64,000 nucleotides of DNA from Bacteroidales bacterium (GTDB lineage: Bacteria > Bacteroidota > Bacteroidia > Bacteroidales > F082): contig JAEEQP010000004.1 of assembly GCA_016285355.1 (NCBI GenBank), positions 1-64,000 of the forward strand, given 5' to 3'. The notes beneath the pieces are model-generated. The model saw only the letters and a list, made by a program, of their open reading frames with translations. It did no database searches and was not told where the DNA came from. Each line of letters starts with the position of its first letter. Positions within the stretch are counted from its first letter, which is position 1. The position numbers and the translations under genes were made by a program. Shown here piece by piece: positions 23,752-34,936 of the stretch.

Positions 23752-26411
23752 TTAGTCGATAGAGCCACCAATCGAGAAGTGGAACTGGCTGCCGTTGTTG
23801 CCTGAGGTGCCGTACACATTATCGAAGCCATAGCCCCAGTCGAGACCGAGCAAGCCGAACATCGGCAGATAGATACGCACGCCAAGACCCGCCGAACGCT
23901 TCACATCAAACGGATTGAAGTTCTTGAACCCAAGCCAACAGTTACCAGCTTCAAGGAAGGTCAAAGCATAGATGGTAGCCTGCGGATTCAACGAAAGCGG
24001 ATAACGCAGTTCTAAGGTGTATTTCGTCATGAGATTGCCGCCTTGGTTGGATTGATTGTAGAAACCAGGCGTCAGCGAGTTGTTGGCATAGCCGCGCATT
24101 CCGACGAGCTCACGGCTGTCGAAGGAGACATTATTCAAACCGTCGCCACCAAGGAAGTAACGGTGGAAGGGCGTGGGGCCTATCTGGTCGTTGAAATGGC
24201 CCAAATAGCCGAAGCGCACGCGGGTCATCATCACGAGTTTGTCATAAAGTTCGGTGTACCACGCCGCCTTGAAAGTCCAGCGATGCATCTCAATCCACTT
24301 ATATTTCTCATTTTCAGAGAGGCTGCTGTAGTCTTTGTTCGTAAGGAGCGAGTAAGGCGGCGTGATTTCAAGTCCTATTTGGAACTCAGAGCCACTACGC
24401 GGATAGAGGGGCTGGCTCACCGAGTTGCGCGACAACACAACGTTATAACTAATCAAATTGAACTTGCCGTTGCCGTCGCCCACGTTCAAATAAGTGTTCT
24501 GGTAATTATGGAGGTTATAACGTTTCACATTGATGCCTTGGAAGAGCGAGAAATAGTCGTCAGGCCAAGTCAAACGGCGACCCAATCCAACGGTTCCACC
24601 TGTCATGTTAATCCAGCTGTACTTCGAATCGGTTTTTTCATAGCTGTTGGAATAGAACGACTGATAGAACGACACCGAGAACGCATTGGGTTTGCGACCA
24701 CCCAACCAGGGCTCAGTGAACGATATGCCATAAGTAAGGTAATAACGGCCCACAGTACTGATACTCAGCGAAAGCTTCTGTCCGTCGCCCATCGGCAAAG
24801 GCCGCCATGCCTTCTTATTGAAGATGTTGCGCATGGAGAAATTAGAGAATTGCAAACCGGCCTCCAACATCAGATATCCAGAGGCGAAACCTGCTGAGAA
24901 ACGGATTTGGTCGGCGGCGGCTTCTTCCACGGAATACTTGATGTCGACCGTATTGTCGGAAGGATTGGGCTGCACATCGGGGTTGATGGACTCCTGGTTG
25001 AAGAAACCAAGCGTGGCCAATTCACGGACGGAGCGCACCACGTCACTACGGCTGAACAACTGACCTGGACGAGAATAAATCTCACGCAATACCACGTGGT
25101 CATACGTTTTCGTATTGCCGGCCAAAGTCACATTGCTGATGCGGAACTGTGTGCCTTCGTTAAGGCGGATTTCAAGGTCTATGGAGTCGTTTTCCACAGC
25201 CACCTCAACAGGATCCACGCGGAAAGCCAGATAGCCGTCGTCCATATACAACGAGCTGATGTCGAGATTGGTCTCACTATAAGTCAGGTTTTTATCGAGC
25301 AACTCCTTATTATATACGTCACCCGACTTGATGCCCAAAATAGAGTTGAGAGTCTCGTCTGAATATTTCGTGTTGCCTGTCCAGGAAATATCGCGGTAAT
25401 GGTATTTGTTGCCTTCGTCAATGACGAGGTCAATGCCTATATTCTTGTCGTCAATGCGATACACTGAATCGCGGACGATGCGAGCGTCACGATAACCTTT
25501 GGCATTGTATTTCTCCACGATGTTCTTTTTGTCATCCACGTAGTTTTTCTCAAGGTATTTCGACGCCTTGAAAATCCTCGGACGATAATTGTCATAGAAA
25601 TACTCCTCAACGCCTGTGACGGCCCTCAAGGGATGCAAGGTAACCACATCGGCAACTGTGTTGATAATCAGCGGTCCAAGAGGATCAAGCGGGTCGAAAT
25701 GGCCACGTTGCTTGGTCTCTTTCATCGAGGCCAATATCTGACCATCCGCAAGGTTCTCATTCCCAATCACATTGATTTTCCCAATCTTCACCTTGGGTCC
25801 CTTGTCAATGTTGATGAGCATGTTGATATAGCTTTCACGCGTAGTGTCAGCCTCTTGCTGAATGTCGATGTCCACATTAAGATAACCCTTGTTGTAATAA
25901 TAATCCTCGATGATTCGGGTGGTTTTGGTCAACAGATGTTCAGTAGCAATATCGCCGCGCGAAAGGTTGATCTTGTTGCGGATTTCGTCGGCCTCGTTTT
26001 TCTTGATACCTTTGAAAGAGAACTTCGAAACACGTGGCTTTTCCTTGATGACGATTTGCAGAAAGACCTTGTTGCCCACAAAGTCGGTAACATTGATGGC
26101 CACATCCTCAAACATGCCTTGCTCCCAAATCTTGCGAATGCCAGACGAGATTTCATCGCCTGGAATCGAGACCGTCTCACCAGTTCTCAATCCGGCAATC
26201 ATACTCAGCATCGAAGCGTCAACATATTTGGCACCTTCAACCACCACACCACCAATCTCATATTTCTGCGGGCGCGCATAGTCAATTTCCGACAAGTCAT
26301 CCCCGATTTGAATCTGGGCTTGGGCAATATTCCCGAAACTCAGGAACGCGATAATAGAAAACAAAACGTATAAATATTTGTGGCTTCGCATGTTTCTTTT
26401 AGGTTCAATCA

Positions 26412-26412
<1 letters not shown>
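23752..26412 (-). CDS. bamA: BamA, outer membrane protein assembly factor
   Basis: 886 residues. The start at 26412 overlaps the uppS stop as TAATG, so translation is probably coupled; an internal start at 26391 is possible. After the signal peptide come five POTRA domains (about 50-450: for example YEIGGVVVEGAKYVDASML, ISKFSFKGIKKNEADEI-like and RISNVTLAGNTKTYDHVV segments), then a 16-strand barrel ending in QFHFSIGG. The loop motif region VGLGRRLTWPDDYFSLF matches the conserved strand pattern of BamA, and MRGYANNSLTPGFY lies in the extracellular half. BamA folds beta-barrel proteins into the outer membrane and is essential. It sits between uppS and the skp chaperones, the standard Bacteroidota order. 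Confidence is very high. Confidence 0.97.
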
Positions 26413-27167
<755 letters not shown>

Positions 27168-27169
27168 AG

Positions 27170-28012
27170 TCAAAATTTGCTTAAGTTACAGCCCCTTCCG
27201 TCGGGCAGGTTAAACTTCCATGTTAACGACACTCTCGCCATGCCAAACCAATCGTTGAAGGCAGAGTCGCCACGCTGCTGGCCTGCGATATATTTGCCTG
27301 TTGGGTCGGTCAGGTCGTATGTTGTGCCATCCGGAGCAGTATAAATGGCGTGTTGCTCTGGATATACCGTTGCCACATCGTCAAGATAATCGGTAAAAGT
27401 TTTCTGCATGCGCCATTCCACCGTGCCTGCCATGTGGCGTGACAAAGAGAATTTCACGCCAAAGCCAAAGGGAATGGACAATCCGATGGAGCTGGTCTTG
27501 CCAAACATCTTCTTGTACCATTTCGCATTGGGATCTATGGCTTCGGTCGCGTAGTCACTCAAATCAATCAGATTGTCACCGACGTTGGCAAAGGCCGTGT
27601 ATTGGAACACCGAAATGCCGCCAAAGAGATAAGGCGACACATTCTTTTTCGGGTTGCCAGTGTAGTATTCCAAAAAATTGAACTCAGCCGTAAGACTGAA
27701 ATCGTTGATGATTGAAGTAAAATTCAAGTTGCGTTCGGGACGCCATTTGATGACCTCGTCGGAAGCCGTCACCGTGGCACGAGAATAGTCGAAACGAAAA
27801 GTCCAGCGATTGTCGTAATTGAAGCGCACGAGACCGCCATATTGCAACTGCGAACCTGCAAAAGGCAACATCGGGTTAAGGTCACCCATATAGTAACTCA
27901 CACCCACATGCGGCCCTACTTCTATGGTTTTCGGGTCGTCAAACTGGGCTTTGGCCTGACCAAAAATAGCCAAGCAACTCAGTATCAATAAAAAACGAAA
28001 CTTTCTATACAT
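27170..28012 (-). CDS. DUF6089 family outer membrane beta-barrel protein
   Basis: 280 residues with a signal peptide (MYRKFRFLLILSCLAIFGQAKA). The mature protein begins with IEVGPHVGVSYYMGDLNPML, the hallmark of a Bacteroidota family conserved upstream of uppS and bamA, and continues in amphipathic strands (WTFRFDYSRATVTA, DFSLTAEFNFLEYYTGN, PYLFGGISVFQYTAF). The C-terminus RVSLTWKFNLPDGRGC looks like a final strand. It is predicted to form a barrel in the outer membrane. Its function is not established; the constant location suggests a part in envelope biogenesis. It is the first gene of the operon, with a -7 box only 12 bp before the ATG at 28012 and so a very short leader. Confidence 0.85.
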   Translation of the reverse strand: MYRKFRFLLILSCLAIFGQAKAQFDDPKTIEVGPHVGVSYYMGDLNPMLPFAGSQLQYGGLVRFNYDNRWTFRFDYSRATVTASDEVIKWRPERNLNFTSIINDFSLTAEFNFLEYYTGNPKKNVSPYLFGGISVFQYTAFANVGDNLIDLSDYATEAIDPNAKWYKKMFGKTSSIGLSIPFGFGVKFSLSRHMAGTVEWRMQKTFTDYLDDVATVYPEQHAIYTAPDGTTYDLTDPTGKYIAGQQRGDSAFNDWFGMARVSLTWKFNLPDGRGCNLSKF

Positions 28013-28023
28013 AATTCAAGCCT

Positions 28024-28032
28024 GCAAAATTA
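28024..28032 (-). promoter_or_regulatory. -7 box of the DUF6089-uppS-bamA operon
   Basis: TAATTTTGC on the minus strand; the expected leader is about 9 nt. Confidence 0.55.
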
Positions 28033-28059
28033 TGAATTTTTCCATGAAAACGAAAGAAA

Positions 28060-28938
28060 TCAGTTTCTATTGTCTTTGCCCCACATCAATTTGTTGCGGA
28101 TGGTGCCGAAAAAGTCCTCGCCGTGCATCCTGACCAAGTTGATGCAGAAGCCCGCCTTGCGCACTTCAAGCTGCACGGAAGTATCTAAAGTACAACTTCT
28201 TGAGTCCATGCTGAACACAAATTTCTTCTCGCGACCTTCCACCTGGATGCGGATGGTACTATCATCAGGGATAACCACAGGACGCACGGTCAGATTGTGC
28301 GTGGCGATGGGTGTGATGACAAAGTTCTTCGCATTCGGCGCAATAATGGGACCGCCAGCACTCAGCGAGTAGGCTGTGGAACCTGTCGGAGTGGCCAAAA
28401 GGATGCCGTCGCCCCAATAGGTGTTAAGGTAAACATCATCTACCAACACTTTGATAGCCAATAGACTGTGCTCAGGATTACGGATGACGTTCAACTCGTT
28501 GAGGGCATAGCGCACGTCACCAAAAACATTGTTGGGTGAGACTAATTCCAAAAGCGTGCGTTGCTCCACGGTGTAATCACCTGTTAAGACACTGTTTACC
28601 GCATTGGCAATCTCATTTTTAGAGATGCTGGAGAGGAAACCCAAGCGTCCCATGTTGATGCCCGCCACAGGAATGCCCGAATCGAGAACAAAAGGCACCG
28701 TATCGAGGATGGTACCATCACCGCCGATGGAGAACAGCAGGTCGGCATGGCCTTGCAGGTCATCGTATGAGTGGAAAACGCTGTATTTTACACCTTCGGG
28801 GACGAAAGTAGCGACGATATTGGCAAAAGGTTGATAAACAACAATTTCAACTTGGTTATCGGCCAGTTCCTTAAATAGTTGCCGCATATATTCCCCCTTC
28901 TCTGGGGCGATGGTTTTTCCAAATAGGGCAATCTTCAT
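28060..28938 (-). CDS. nadK: NAD kinase
   Basis: 292 residues from the ATG at 28938; the longer frame starting at 28977 adds an unconserved Lys/Glu-rich tail and is rejected. The GGDGT ATP/NAD-binding motif is in LLFSIGGDGTILDTV. The second signature follows as NPEHSLLAIKV and GDGILLATPTGSTAYSLSAG. NadK phosphorylates NAD to NADP in the cytoplasm and supplies NADPH for biosynthesis. It lies between the rsgA gene (91 bp, with a perfect 14-bp palindrome in the spacer) and the DUF6089 gene, which has its own promoter. It is typical in length and complete. Confidence 0.97.
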   Translation of the reverse strand: MKIALFGKTIAPEKGEYMRQLFKELADNQVEIVVYQPFANIVATFVPEGVKYSVFHSYDDLQGHADLLFSIGGDGTILDTVPFVLDSGIPVAGINMGRLGFLSSISKNEIANAVNSVLTGDYTVEQRTLLELVSPNNVFGDVRYALNELNVIRNPEHSLLAIKVLVDDVYLNTYWGDGILLATPTGSTAYSLSAGGPIIAPNAKNFVITPIATHNLTVRPVVIPDDSTIRIQVEGREKKFVFSMDSRSCTLDTSVQLEVRKAGFCINLVRMHGEDFFGTIRNKLMWGKDNRN

Positions 28939-28977
28939 TATTCTATTTTTTTCGTCTTTTTCGTCCGGTAAGGACAA

Positions 28978-28991
28978 CGGGGCATGCCCCG
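28978..28991. repeat. Perfect 14-bp palindrome between rsgA and nadK
   Basis: CGGGGCATGCCCCG is fully self-complementary without a loop. It is not followed by a T-run, so it looks more like a protein-binding or repeat remnant than a terminator. Confidence 0.5.
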
Positions 28992-29029
28992 CTATTGGCG
29001 TGTTCGCCTATCCCTACCGAAATTCATAG

Positions 29030-29965
29030 TTATCCTTCATCTTTCACCGAATCATGACTTTCGTCCGTCATCATCCGGATATAATTCACATAACGCCAAT
29101 CGGCAATGTCGCCATTTTCCACAGCAGCCTTCACCGCGCAGCCTGGCTCGTGAGTGTGGGTGCAGTTGGCAAAACGGCATTCTCTCATCAGTTCACGCAT
29201 CTCGGGGAAACGCTGTGCGAGGGTCTCCTTCTCAAGGTCGTACAGCACAAACTCCTTAATACCAGGCGTATCCACAATCCATGCACCGAAATCCAAATGA
29301 TGCATCTCGGCAAAAGTGGTGGTGTGCTTGCCTTTTTCATGGTAATCGGAAATCGCACCGATGCGCACATTCAAGGACGGGTCAAGAGCATTCACGAGAG
29401 CCGATTTGCCCACGCCCGAATGGCCCGAGAACAAACAAATCTTTCCTTGCATCAAGGTTTTAAGTTGGTCGATTTGGAAGCCCGTCTTGGCCGAGACGCC
29501 AAACGAGGTATAGCCAAGGCTTTGGTAGTACTCCATCAGCACGCACATCTCCCCTATCTGCTCGTCGGTGTAGAGGTCACACTTGTTGAAAATCAAGGCG
29601 GCGGGGATGTGGTAGGCTTCTGCAGTGACCAAGAAACGGTCGATGAAGCCTGTGGAGGTGCGTGGTTGGGCAATAGTCGCCACCACGATGGCCAAATCCA
29701 CATTAGCAGCGATGATATGCGAGGCCTTGCTCAGATTGACCGACTGGCGGACAATCACATTATCACGCGGCTCAATCTTCTTGATGACACCTGTCTCCTT
29801 GCCAGGTTCCTGTTCAAACTCAACATTGTCGCCCACAGCCACTGGATTGGTGGAACGGATGCCGTCCAAACGGATTTTTCCACGCAGGCGACACTCCCAC
29901 TGCCGTCCTGACTCGTCGAGAACGATGTACCAACTGCCTGTCGATTTGATGACCTTGCCTAACAT
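29030..29965 (-). CDS. rsgA: Ribosome small subunit-dependent GTPase A
   Basis: 311 residues with the circularly permuted GTPase order that defines this family. An N-terminal OB fold (VIKSTGSWYIVLDESGRQWE) is followed by the G4 motif (FNKCD), then G1 (GHSGVGKSALVNAL) and G3 (DTPGIKEF). The C-terminal zinc-binding knuckle is complete (C-RFANCTHTHEPGC). RsgA acts late in 30S ribosome maturation. The start codon overlaps the end of dprA by 7 bp, so the pair is cotranscribed and probably coupled. The spacer to nadK (91 bp) includes the palindrome described separately. Confidence 0.97.
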   Translation of the reverse strand: MLGKVIKSTGSWYIVLDESGRQWECRLRGKIRLDGIRSTNPVAVGDNVEFEQEPGKETGVIKKIEPRDNVIVRQSVNLSKASHIIAANVDLAIVVATIAQPRTSTGFIDRFLVTAEAYHIPAALIFNKCDLYTDEQIGEMCVLMEYYQSLGYTSFGVSAKTGFQIDQLKTLMQGKICLFSGHSGVGKSALVNALDPSLNVRIGAISDYHEKGKHTTTFAEMHHLDFGAWIVDTPGIKEFVLYDLEKETLAQRFPEMRELMRECRFANCTHTHEPGCAVKAAVENGDIADWRYVNYIRMMTDESHDSVKDEG

Positions 29966-31056
29966 TTCTGGTATCTTTTTCCCGGCATGGCCATCAGCAC
30001 GCCGTCGAATTCCAAATTGAGTAATAGCGCCGCGATTTTCGTAGTCGGCAGCTCCGTCTTCACGATGATGTCGTCCAAACTAATCACCGTGTTGGAGCCG
30101 AAGCAGTCCATGATGAGTTTTTCCTCCTCGGTGAACTCGCGGAACAACACACTCTGCTTCTCACTTTTTGTCTCTGAGTCCCAGCGCATCACATAACGCA
30201 AATTGAGCACACTCTCCATGAGGTGGGCGCGGTTGGTGCGGATGAGGTAGTTGCATCCTTGGCTATAAATATCCATCACGCGACCTGGATAGGCGAATAC
30301 GTCTCGGCTATAAGAGTTAGCCAAATCGGCAGTAATCAGCGAGCCGCCTTTCATCGCCGACTCGATGACCACCACAGCATCCGACATGCCCGCGATGATA
30401 CGGTTGCGGCGCGGGAAGTTCTCGCGGTCGGGCATGGTGCCGCTGATGCATTCGGTCAGAATGCCGCCGCCTTGCTCAATCATTTCCGAAGCCAGTTTTT
30501 TATTCGGTGCGGGATAAATTTGTTGCATTCCGCTACCCATCACCCCGACCGTCGGGATACTGTTCTTCAACGAGGCTTTGTGGGCGCAAGTATCGACACC
30601 GTATGCCAAGCCACTTACTATCAACACATTATCATTCTTCAAATCCTCCACCAACTGATTGCAGTTTTCCTTGCCGTATTCCGTGATGTTGCGTGTGCCG
30701 ACAATAGCCACCACACGGTTGGCGTTCAAATTCGCTTTACCTTTATAATACAACATCATCGGGCAGTCTTCACATTGCAAGAGGCGACGCGGATAGTCGG
30801 AATCAAGGAAAAACAAAGGTTGAATGCCATTTTTCTCGATAAAATCAATCTCCTCATCGGCGCGTCTCAGGTATTCTTTGGGCTTGCAGATGGCATCAAT
30901 AGAGGCCTCGCGCATCCCCGAAATCTTCTCCAACGACTTGCGCGTCTCCTTGAAAATGGCCTCCGCGCTGCCGCAATACTGCACGAATTTCTTCCCGCTG
31001 ATATCTCCGATACCAGGGAGAAGGGTTAGGGCGATTTGGGATTGAAGGTCGGTCAT
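29959..31056 (-). CDS. dprA: DNA processing protein DprA
   Basis: 365 residues. A helix-hairpin-helix start (ALTLLPGIGDISGKKFVQY) leads to the Rossmann-like DprA/Smf domain with VAIVGTRNITEYGKENC, GLAYGVDTCAHKASL and FPRRNRIIAGMSDAVVVIE, the last being the strongest family mark. A C-terminal winged helix (about 300-365) ends the protein. DprA loads RecA on incoming single-stranded DNA during natural transformation and is also widespread in non-competent species. It lies 86 bp downstream of lepA; that spacer is filled by two inverted copies of a palindromic repeat. It overlaps rsgA by 7 bp. Intact and of normal length. Confidence 0.96.
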   Translation of the reverse strand: MTDLQSQIALTLLPGIGDISGKKFVQYCGSAEAIFKETRKSLEKISGMREASIDAICKPKEYLRRADEEIDFIEKNGIQPLFFLDSDYPRRLLQCEDCPMMLYYKGKANLNANRVVAIVGTRNITEYGKENCNQLVEDLKNDNVLIVSGLAYGVDTCAHKASLKNSIPTVGVMGSGMQQIYPAPNKKLASEMIEQGGGILTECISGTMPDRENFPRRNRIIAGMSDAVVVIESAMKGGSLITADLANSYSRDVFAYPGRVMDIYSQGCNYLIRTNRAHLMESVLNLRYVMRWDSETKSEKQSVLFREFTEEEKLIMDCFGSNTVISLDDIIVKTELPTTKIAALLLNLEFDGVLMAMPGKRYQKC

Positions 31057-31067
31057 TTTTATTCGTT

Positions 31068-31138
31068 GTAAAGACGCGATTCATCGCGTCTCCTATGATT
31101 TTGTTGTTTTTTGGAGACGCGATGAATCGCGTCTCTAC
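31068..31138. repeat. Two inverted copies of the GTAGAGACGCG palindrome
   Basis: 31068-31092 and 31113-31138 each contain GAGACGCGAT/ATCGCGTCTC-type arms and can also pair with each other, giving a long cruciform or RNA hairpin between lepA and dprA. Related to the element at 1193-1220. Confidence 0.85.
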
Positions 31139-31142
31139 AGGA

Positions 31143-32930
31143 TTAATCCAATTTCAGCACGGCCAAGAACGCCGATTGCGGCACCTCGACATTGCCAATC
31201 TGACGCATACGTTTCTTACCCGCCTTCTGTTTCTCAAGCAGTTTGCGCTTACGTGACACGTCTCCGCCGTAACACTTCGCCGTCACGTCCTTGCGTACCT
31301 GACGCACTGTCTCGCGGGCGATAATCTTCGCACCGATAGCCGCCTGAATAGCGATGTCAAACTGGTGACGAGGAATCAATTCCTTCAGCTTCTCGCACAT
31401 GCGCCTACCAAATTCGTACGCATGACCTCGGTGTATTAAGGTCGACAAAGCATCCACCGACTCACCATTGAGCATAATGTCCAATTTCACCAAGTCAGCA
31501 TCCTGATAACCAGCGATATGGTAGTCAAAGGAAGCATAGCCCTTTGAAATGGATTTCAGTTTGTCGTAAAAGTCGAAGACGATTTCACTCAACGGCATCT
31601 GGAAGGTCAACTCCACGCGGTCGGTGGAAAGGTAGACCTGGTTTTTCAGCACACCACGCCTGTCAATACAGAGCGTCATGATGGGACCTGTGAATTCGTT
31701 CTTCGAGATAATCTGGGCGATGATATATGGCTCTTCAATATGGTCGATTTTCGTCACCTCGGGCAAGCCGCTGGGATTGTGTACCTCTATCATCTCGCCA
31801 TCCGTCTTGAAGCACTTGAACGAGACATTAGGCACAGTCGTGATGACATCCATGTCGAACTCACGGTCGAGGCGTTCCTGCACGATTTCCATGTGGAGCA
31901 GACCCAAAAAGCCGCAGCGGAAGCCGAAGCCCAAGGCCGCTGACGATTCCGGCTCCCAAACCAAACTGGCATCATTGAGTTGCAGTTTCTCCAACGAAGC
32001 CCTAAGTTCCTCGTAGTCATCCGCATCCACAGGATAGATACCCGCAAACAGCATGGGTTTCACGTTCTCGAAACCCGCCACCGGCTCGGCGCAAGGTCTT
32101 TCGACATGCGTGATGGTGTCGCCCACTTTGACCTCCTTCGAGGTCTTGATGCCAGAGATGATATAGCCCACATCGCCCGCAGAAAGCTCACTCTTAGGTA
32201 CTTGCTTCAGTTGCAGCACACCGATTTCGTCCGCGTTGTATTCCTTACCTGTGGCAAAGAACTTCACGAGGTCGTTGGTGTGCATGGTGCCATTCACGAT
32301 GCGGAAATAAGCGATGATGCCTCGGAACGAGTTAAACACCGAGTCGAAAATCAAGGCTTGAAGCGGGGCTTCGGGGTCGCCTTTGGGACAATGGATGCGC
32401 TCCACGATGGCATCAAGCAGGGCATCCACACCTTCGCCTGTGCGGGCACTGACACGTAGAATCTCGCTCGGGTCGCAGCCCAAGAGGTCCACCATCTGGT
32501 CTTCAACGACATCGACCATGGCGCTCTCCATGTCGATTTTGTTCATCACTGGGATGATTTCAAGGTCGTGTTCCAACGCCGAATAAAGGTTGGCAATGGT
32601 CTGGGCTTGAATACCTTGCGTGGCATCGACCACGAGCAAGGCACCTTCACAAGCCGCGATGCTGCGCGATACCTCGTATGAGAAGTCGACGTGACCAGGG
32701 GTGTCGATGAGGTTCAAGGTATAGGTCTCGCCCTTGTAGGGGTATTTCATTTGGATAGCGTGGCTCTTGATGGTGATGCCGCGCTCGCGCTCAAGGTCCA
32801 TGTCGTCAAGCACCTGGTCGACGAGTTCCTTGTCATTGAGCGTGTGAGTCAGTTCCAAAAGGCGGTCGGCCAAGGTCGATTTACCGTGGTCGATATGCGC
32901 TATGATGCAAAAATTTCTGATGTTTTTCAT
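31143..32930 (-). CDS. lepA: Elongation factor 4 (LepA)
   Basis: 595 residues from the ATG at 32930 (start [19 protein letters not shown]). A longer frame to 33080 runs through the promoter box and is rejected. G1 is [10 protein letters not shown]2 lies in RERGITI, G3 is DTPGH and G4 is NKID. The C-terminal EF4-specific domain ([37 protein letters not shown]) is complete, which separates it from EF-G. LepA is a translation GTPase tied to 30S biogenesis and elongation control. The -7 box lies about 8 bp before the ATG, so the leader is only a few bases. It heads the minus-strand housekeeping run. Confidence 0.97.
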   Translation of the reverse strand: MKNIRNFCIIAHIDHGKSTLADRLLELTHTLNDKELVDQVLDDMDLERERGITIKSHAIQMKYPYKGETYTLNLIDTPGHVDFSYEVSRSIAACEGALLVVDATQGIQAQTIANLYSALEHDLEIIPVMNKIDMESAMVDVVEDQMVDLLGCDPSEILRVSARTGEGVDALLDAIVERIHCPKGDPEAPLQALIFDSVFNSFRGIIAYFRIVNGTMHTNDLVKFFATGKEYNADEIGVLQLKQVPKSELSAGDVGYIISGIKTSKEVKVGDTITHVERPCAEPVAGFENVKPMLFAGIYPVDADDYEELRASLEKLQLNDASLVWEPESSAALGFGFRCGFLGLLHMEIVQERLDREFDMDVITTVPNVSFKCFKTDGEMIEVHNPSGLPEVTKIDHIEEPYIIAQIISKNEFTGPIMTLCIDRRGVLKNQVYLSTDRVELTFQMPLSEIVFDFYDKLKSISKGYASFDYHIAGYQDADLVKLDIMLNGESVDALSTLIHRGHAYEFGRRMCEKLKELIPRHQFDIAIQAAIGAKIIARETVRQVRKDVTAKCYGGDVSRKRKLLEKQKAGKKRMRQIGNVEVPQSAFLAVLKLD

Positions 32931-32937
32931 TATGGCC

Positions 32938-32946
32938 GCAAAAGTA
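32938..32946 (-). promoter_or_regulatory. -7 box just before lepA
   Basis: TACTTTTGC on the minus strand ends 7 bases before the lepA ATG, so the transcript would have a leader of about 5 nt. Confidence 0.55.
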
Positions 32947-32997
32947 CAAAAAATTCCCTTTGCGCCCTCAAGTTTGGAATAAGAATTACGTCGCCCC

Positions 32998-34908
32998 TCA
33001 TTCGTCCGAAACCAAACGCACGGAACAGCCGACACATCTATCCATAGGTTTAAAGAGCCATTCCGCTTCTCCCCATGCACGAAGTGTCATCACGTATGCC
33101 GTGGTCGTGTTTCCGCTTGATACTGTCCAATATGCTCCACCGATATAATATGGAAGGTATGGATTGCCAGGGAACGAGATCGTATAACTTCCCTCGTTAT
33201 TAAACCAATCGAAAAAGATTCCATCGTATCCTGAATACTGGAAACGGTCACCCCCTGCGGGTAAAAACACCGCACCTGATGGCTCCAACACCTCCAGCCA
33301 TTCCCTGGCTGTAATTGTATTTGTGGCATAATAGCAAAGCATGTTAGCCGAATTAAGGTAATAAGTGGATTCGTTCCAATCGTCGGGCAACACGATCATG
33401 CCCCGAACTCCTGCCACGGAGGCCATGGCAAAACGAATACCAGATGGTGTAATCCTTTCGGTAAGAAGAAACATGAATTCATCAGTGCTGAGCGTACGCC
33501 ACTGCCTTGAGCCTCCGTTGCTGATAGTGTTGTGGACACCCCAATCCGATTGGGCATATTCATCTATCAGGTCAAATTCGCCAGGAGGTCCATATAGGTC
33601 GGAATAAAAAATATAACTAAATTTGTCGTATGGTCGGTAGTACGTGTTCCCATTGTTCCATCCACTGGTGCCCCATCCGAACAAATCAATCCAACCTTCA
33701 TAATATTTTTCAATCAAGCTGTTATCACATTGGGCTCCGTTCGCATACACCGTGCCTAAATTCATAATTCCGATTTGCTCGCCCAAACAAGTTCCTCCCA
33801 CAAAATCCCATTGTTTCTCAGCAAAGCGCCATCTATCATCATCAGGGTAATATTGCAGATTGCCTTGAGAGAAACGCACCCGATGGTATTTATCTACAGA
33901 GAACAAACCTGGCAGGGAACCACCAGACCAAGACGTAAACGTGTCATCAGGAATGAACTCCACCTCTTCACCATAAACCACACCTTTTTCATTGACTGCG
34001 TATGCTCTCACATAATGTGTTTGGCCTCGCTCAAGGCCCGAAAAATACGCACTGAACTCTCCCACACCAATATTTGCATTGATGTGAAGTCCATCTTTAA
34101 TAGGTTCATGCTCAGTGCTCCAACAGAAACCACATTCCATCATCTCACAACCTCCATCCCTTACCACTTCGCCCTTAGCAGCCACACGAGTTGCCGTCAC
34201 GTCAAACACCCCAATGGTGCGAACCTCCATTGGAAGTGGCTCGGTATTAAACTCCAATTGGCCTCCATAATACACTCCGTTAGTACATACCGCGTAGGCG
34301 CGGACCCAATACTGCGTCTCAGGCGACAGGTCCGTCAACGGGCAATCGAAAGAGCCCATGCCAGAGCCTGACACAACATGCATGCCGTCAACAGTCGGCC
34401 CCAACTCCGTACCATAGCAGATACCACGCTCCACCACTGTCTGGCCACCACTACTAAGCACCTGCCCACTGGCAACGGCAGCGTTGTGTGTAATCTCTCG
34501 CACATACCATGTCTTCACTTTTGGGATAGTGTCGCTCATCTCGCTCATGGTGGTAAACCTGAACAAATCGCTGTAGCCTCGTCCCGCCTCACTGACAGCG
34601 AAAGCCTGACAAGTGTAGTCTGTTGACGGTGACAGTCCTGTCAGTTCGGCGGAAAAAGTCTCTGAACCATCGCACAGCAGGGTTTCAAGGGTGCCTCCCT
34701 CCTTTCCGTAACAGAAGCCATATTCCGTAATCGTACCACCGCCATCGTCGACCACCTTGGCAACCATCAAAGCCCTGTCATAGCTAACCTCCACCGATGA
34801 TTCATCAATGATTACCTTAGGAGGCTCAGACTGCCGGCAACTTGTTACAAACAACATGACTGCCATCAGAGAAAAGGTAGCCGCCCAAATAGTAAAGTTC
34901 GTTTTCAT
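32998..34908 (-). CDS. Surface lipoprotein with three Fn3-like repeats and a C-terminal lectin-like domain
   Basis: 636 residues with a lipoprotein signal (hydrophobic stretch, then FVTSC, lipid cysteine C24). Three repeats of about 90 residues follow (about 35-118, 130-213, 225-318), each with a GFCYG or GFCWS segment and ending ...Y-RAYAV...G-YG---F, the Fn3-like module common in Bacteroidota surface proteins. Residues about 335-636 are a domain rich in Trp and Gly ([45 protein letters not shown]). It resembles the Fibrobacter succinogenes major-domain/C-type-lectin-like fold, probably a ligand-binding domain. A paralogue lies 28 bp upstream on the same strand, and the same C-terminal domain appears in the gene at 44811. 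The role is inferred as adhesion or glycan binding. Confidence 0.75.
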   Translation of the reverse strand: MKTNFTIWAATFSLMAVMLFVTSCRQSEPPKVIIDESSVEVSYDRALMVAKVVDDGGGTITEYGFCYGKEGGTLETLLCDGSETFSAELTGLSPSTDYTCQAFAVSEAGRGYSDLFRFTTMSEMSDTIPKVKTWYVREITHNAAVASGQVLSSGGQTVVERGICYGTELGPTVDGMHVVSGSGMGSFDCPLTDLSPETQYWVRAYAVCTNGVYYGGQLEFNTEPLPMEVRTIGVFDVTATRVAAKGEVVRDGGCEMMECGFCWSTEHEPIKDGLHINANIGVGEFSAYFSGLERGQTHYVRAYAVNEKGVVYGEEVEFIPDDTFTSWSGGSLPGLFSVDKYHRVRFSQGNLQYYPDDDRWRFAEKQWDFVGGTCLGEQIGIMNLGTVYANGAQCDNSLIEKYYEGWIDLFGWGTSGWNNGNTYYRPYDKFSYIFYSDLYGPPGEFDLIDEYAQSDWGVHNTISNGGSRQWRTLSTDEFMFLLTERITPSGIRFAMASVAGVRGMIVLPDDWNESTYYLNSANMLCYYATNTITAREWLEVLEPSGAVFLPAGGDRFQYSGYDGIFFDWFNNEGSYTISFPGNPYLPYYIGGAYWTVSSGNTTTAYVMTLRAWGEAEWLFKPMDRCVGCSVRLVSDE

Positions 34909-34936
34909 AGCCTTATAGTTTTGTTATGCCCTTTCG

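Noticed and set aside
24043..24897. Long open frame (284 codons) opposite bamA
   Set aside because: It is the antisense shadow of a strongly conserved gene, with His/Val/Glu-rich composition typical of reverse-frame readings.
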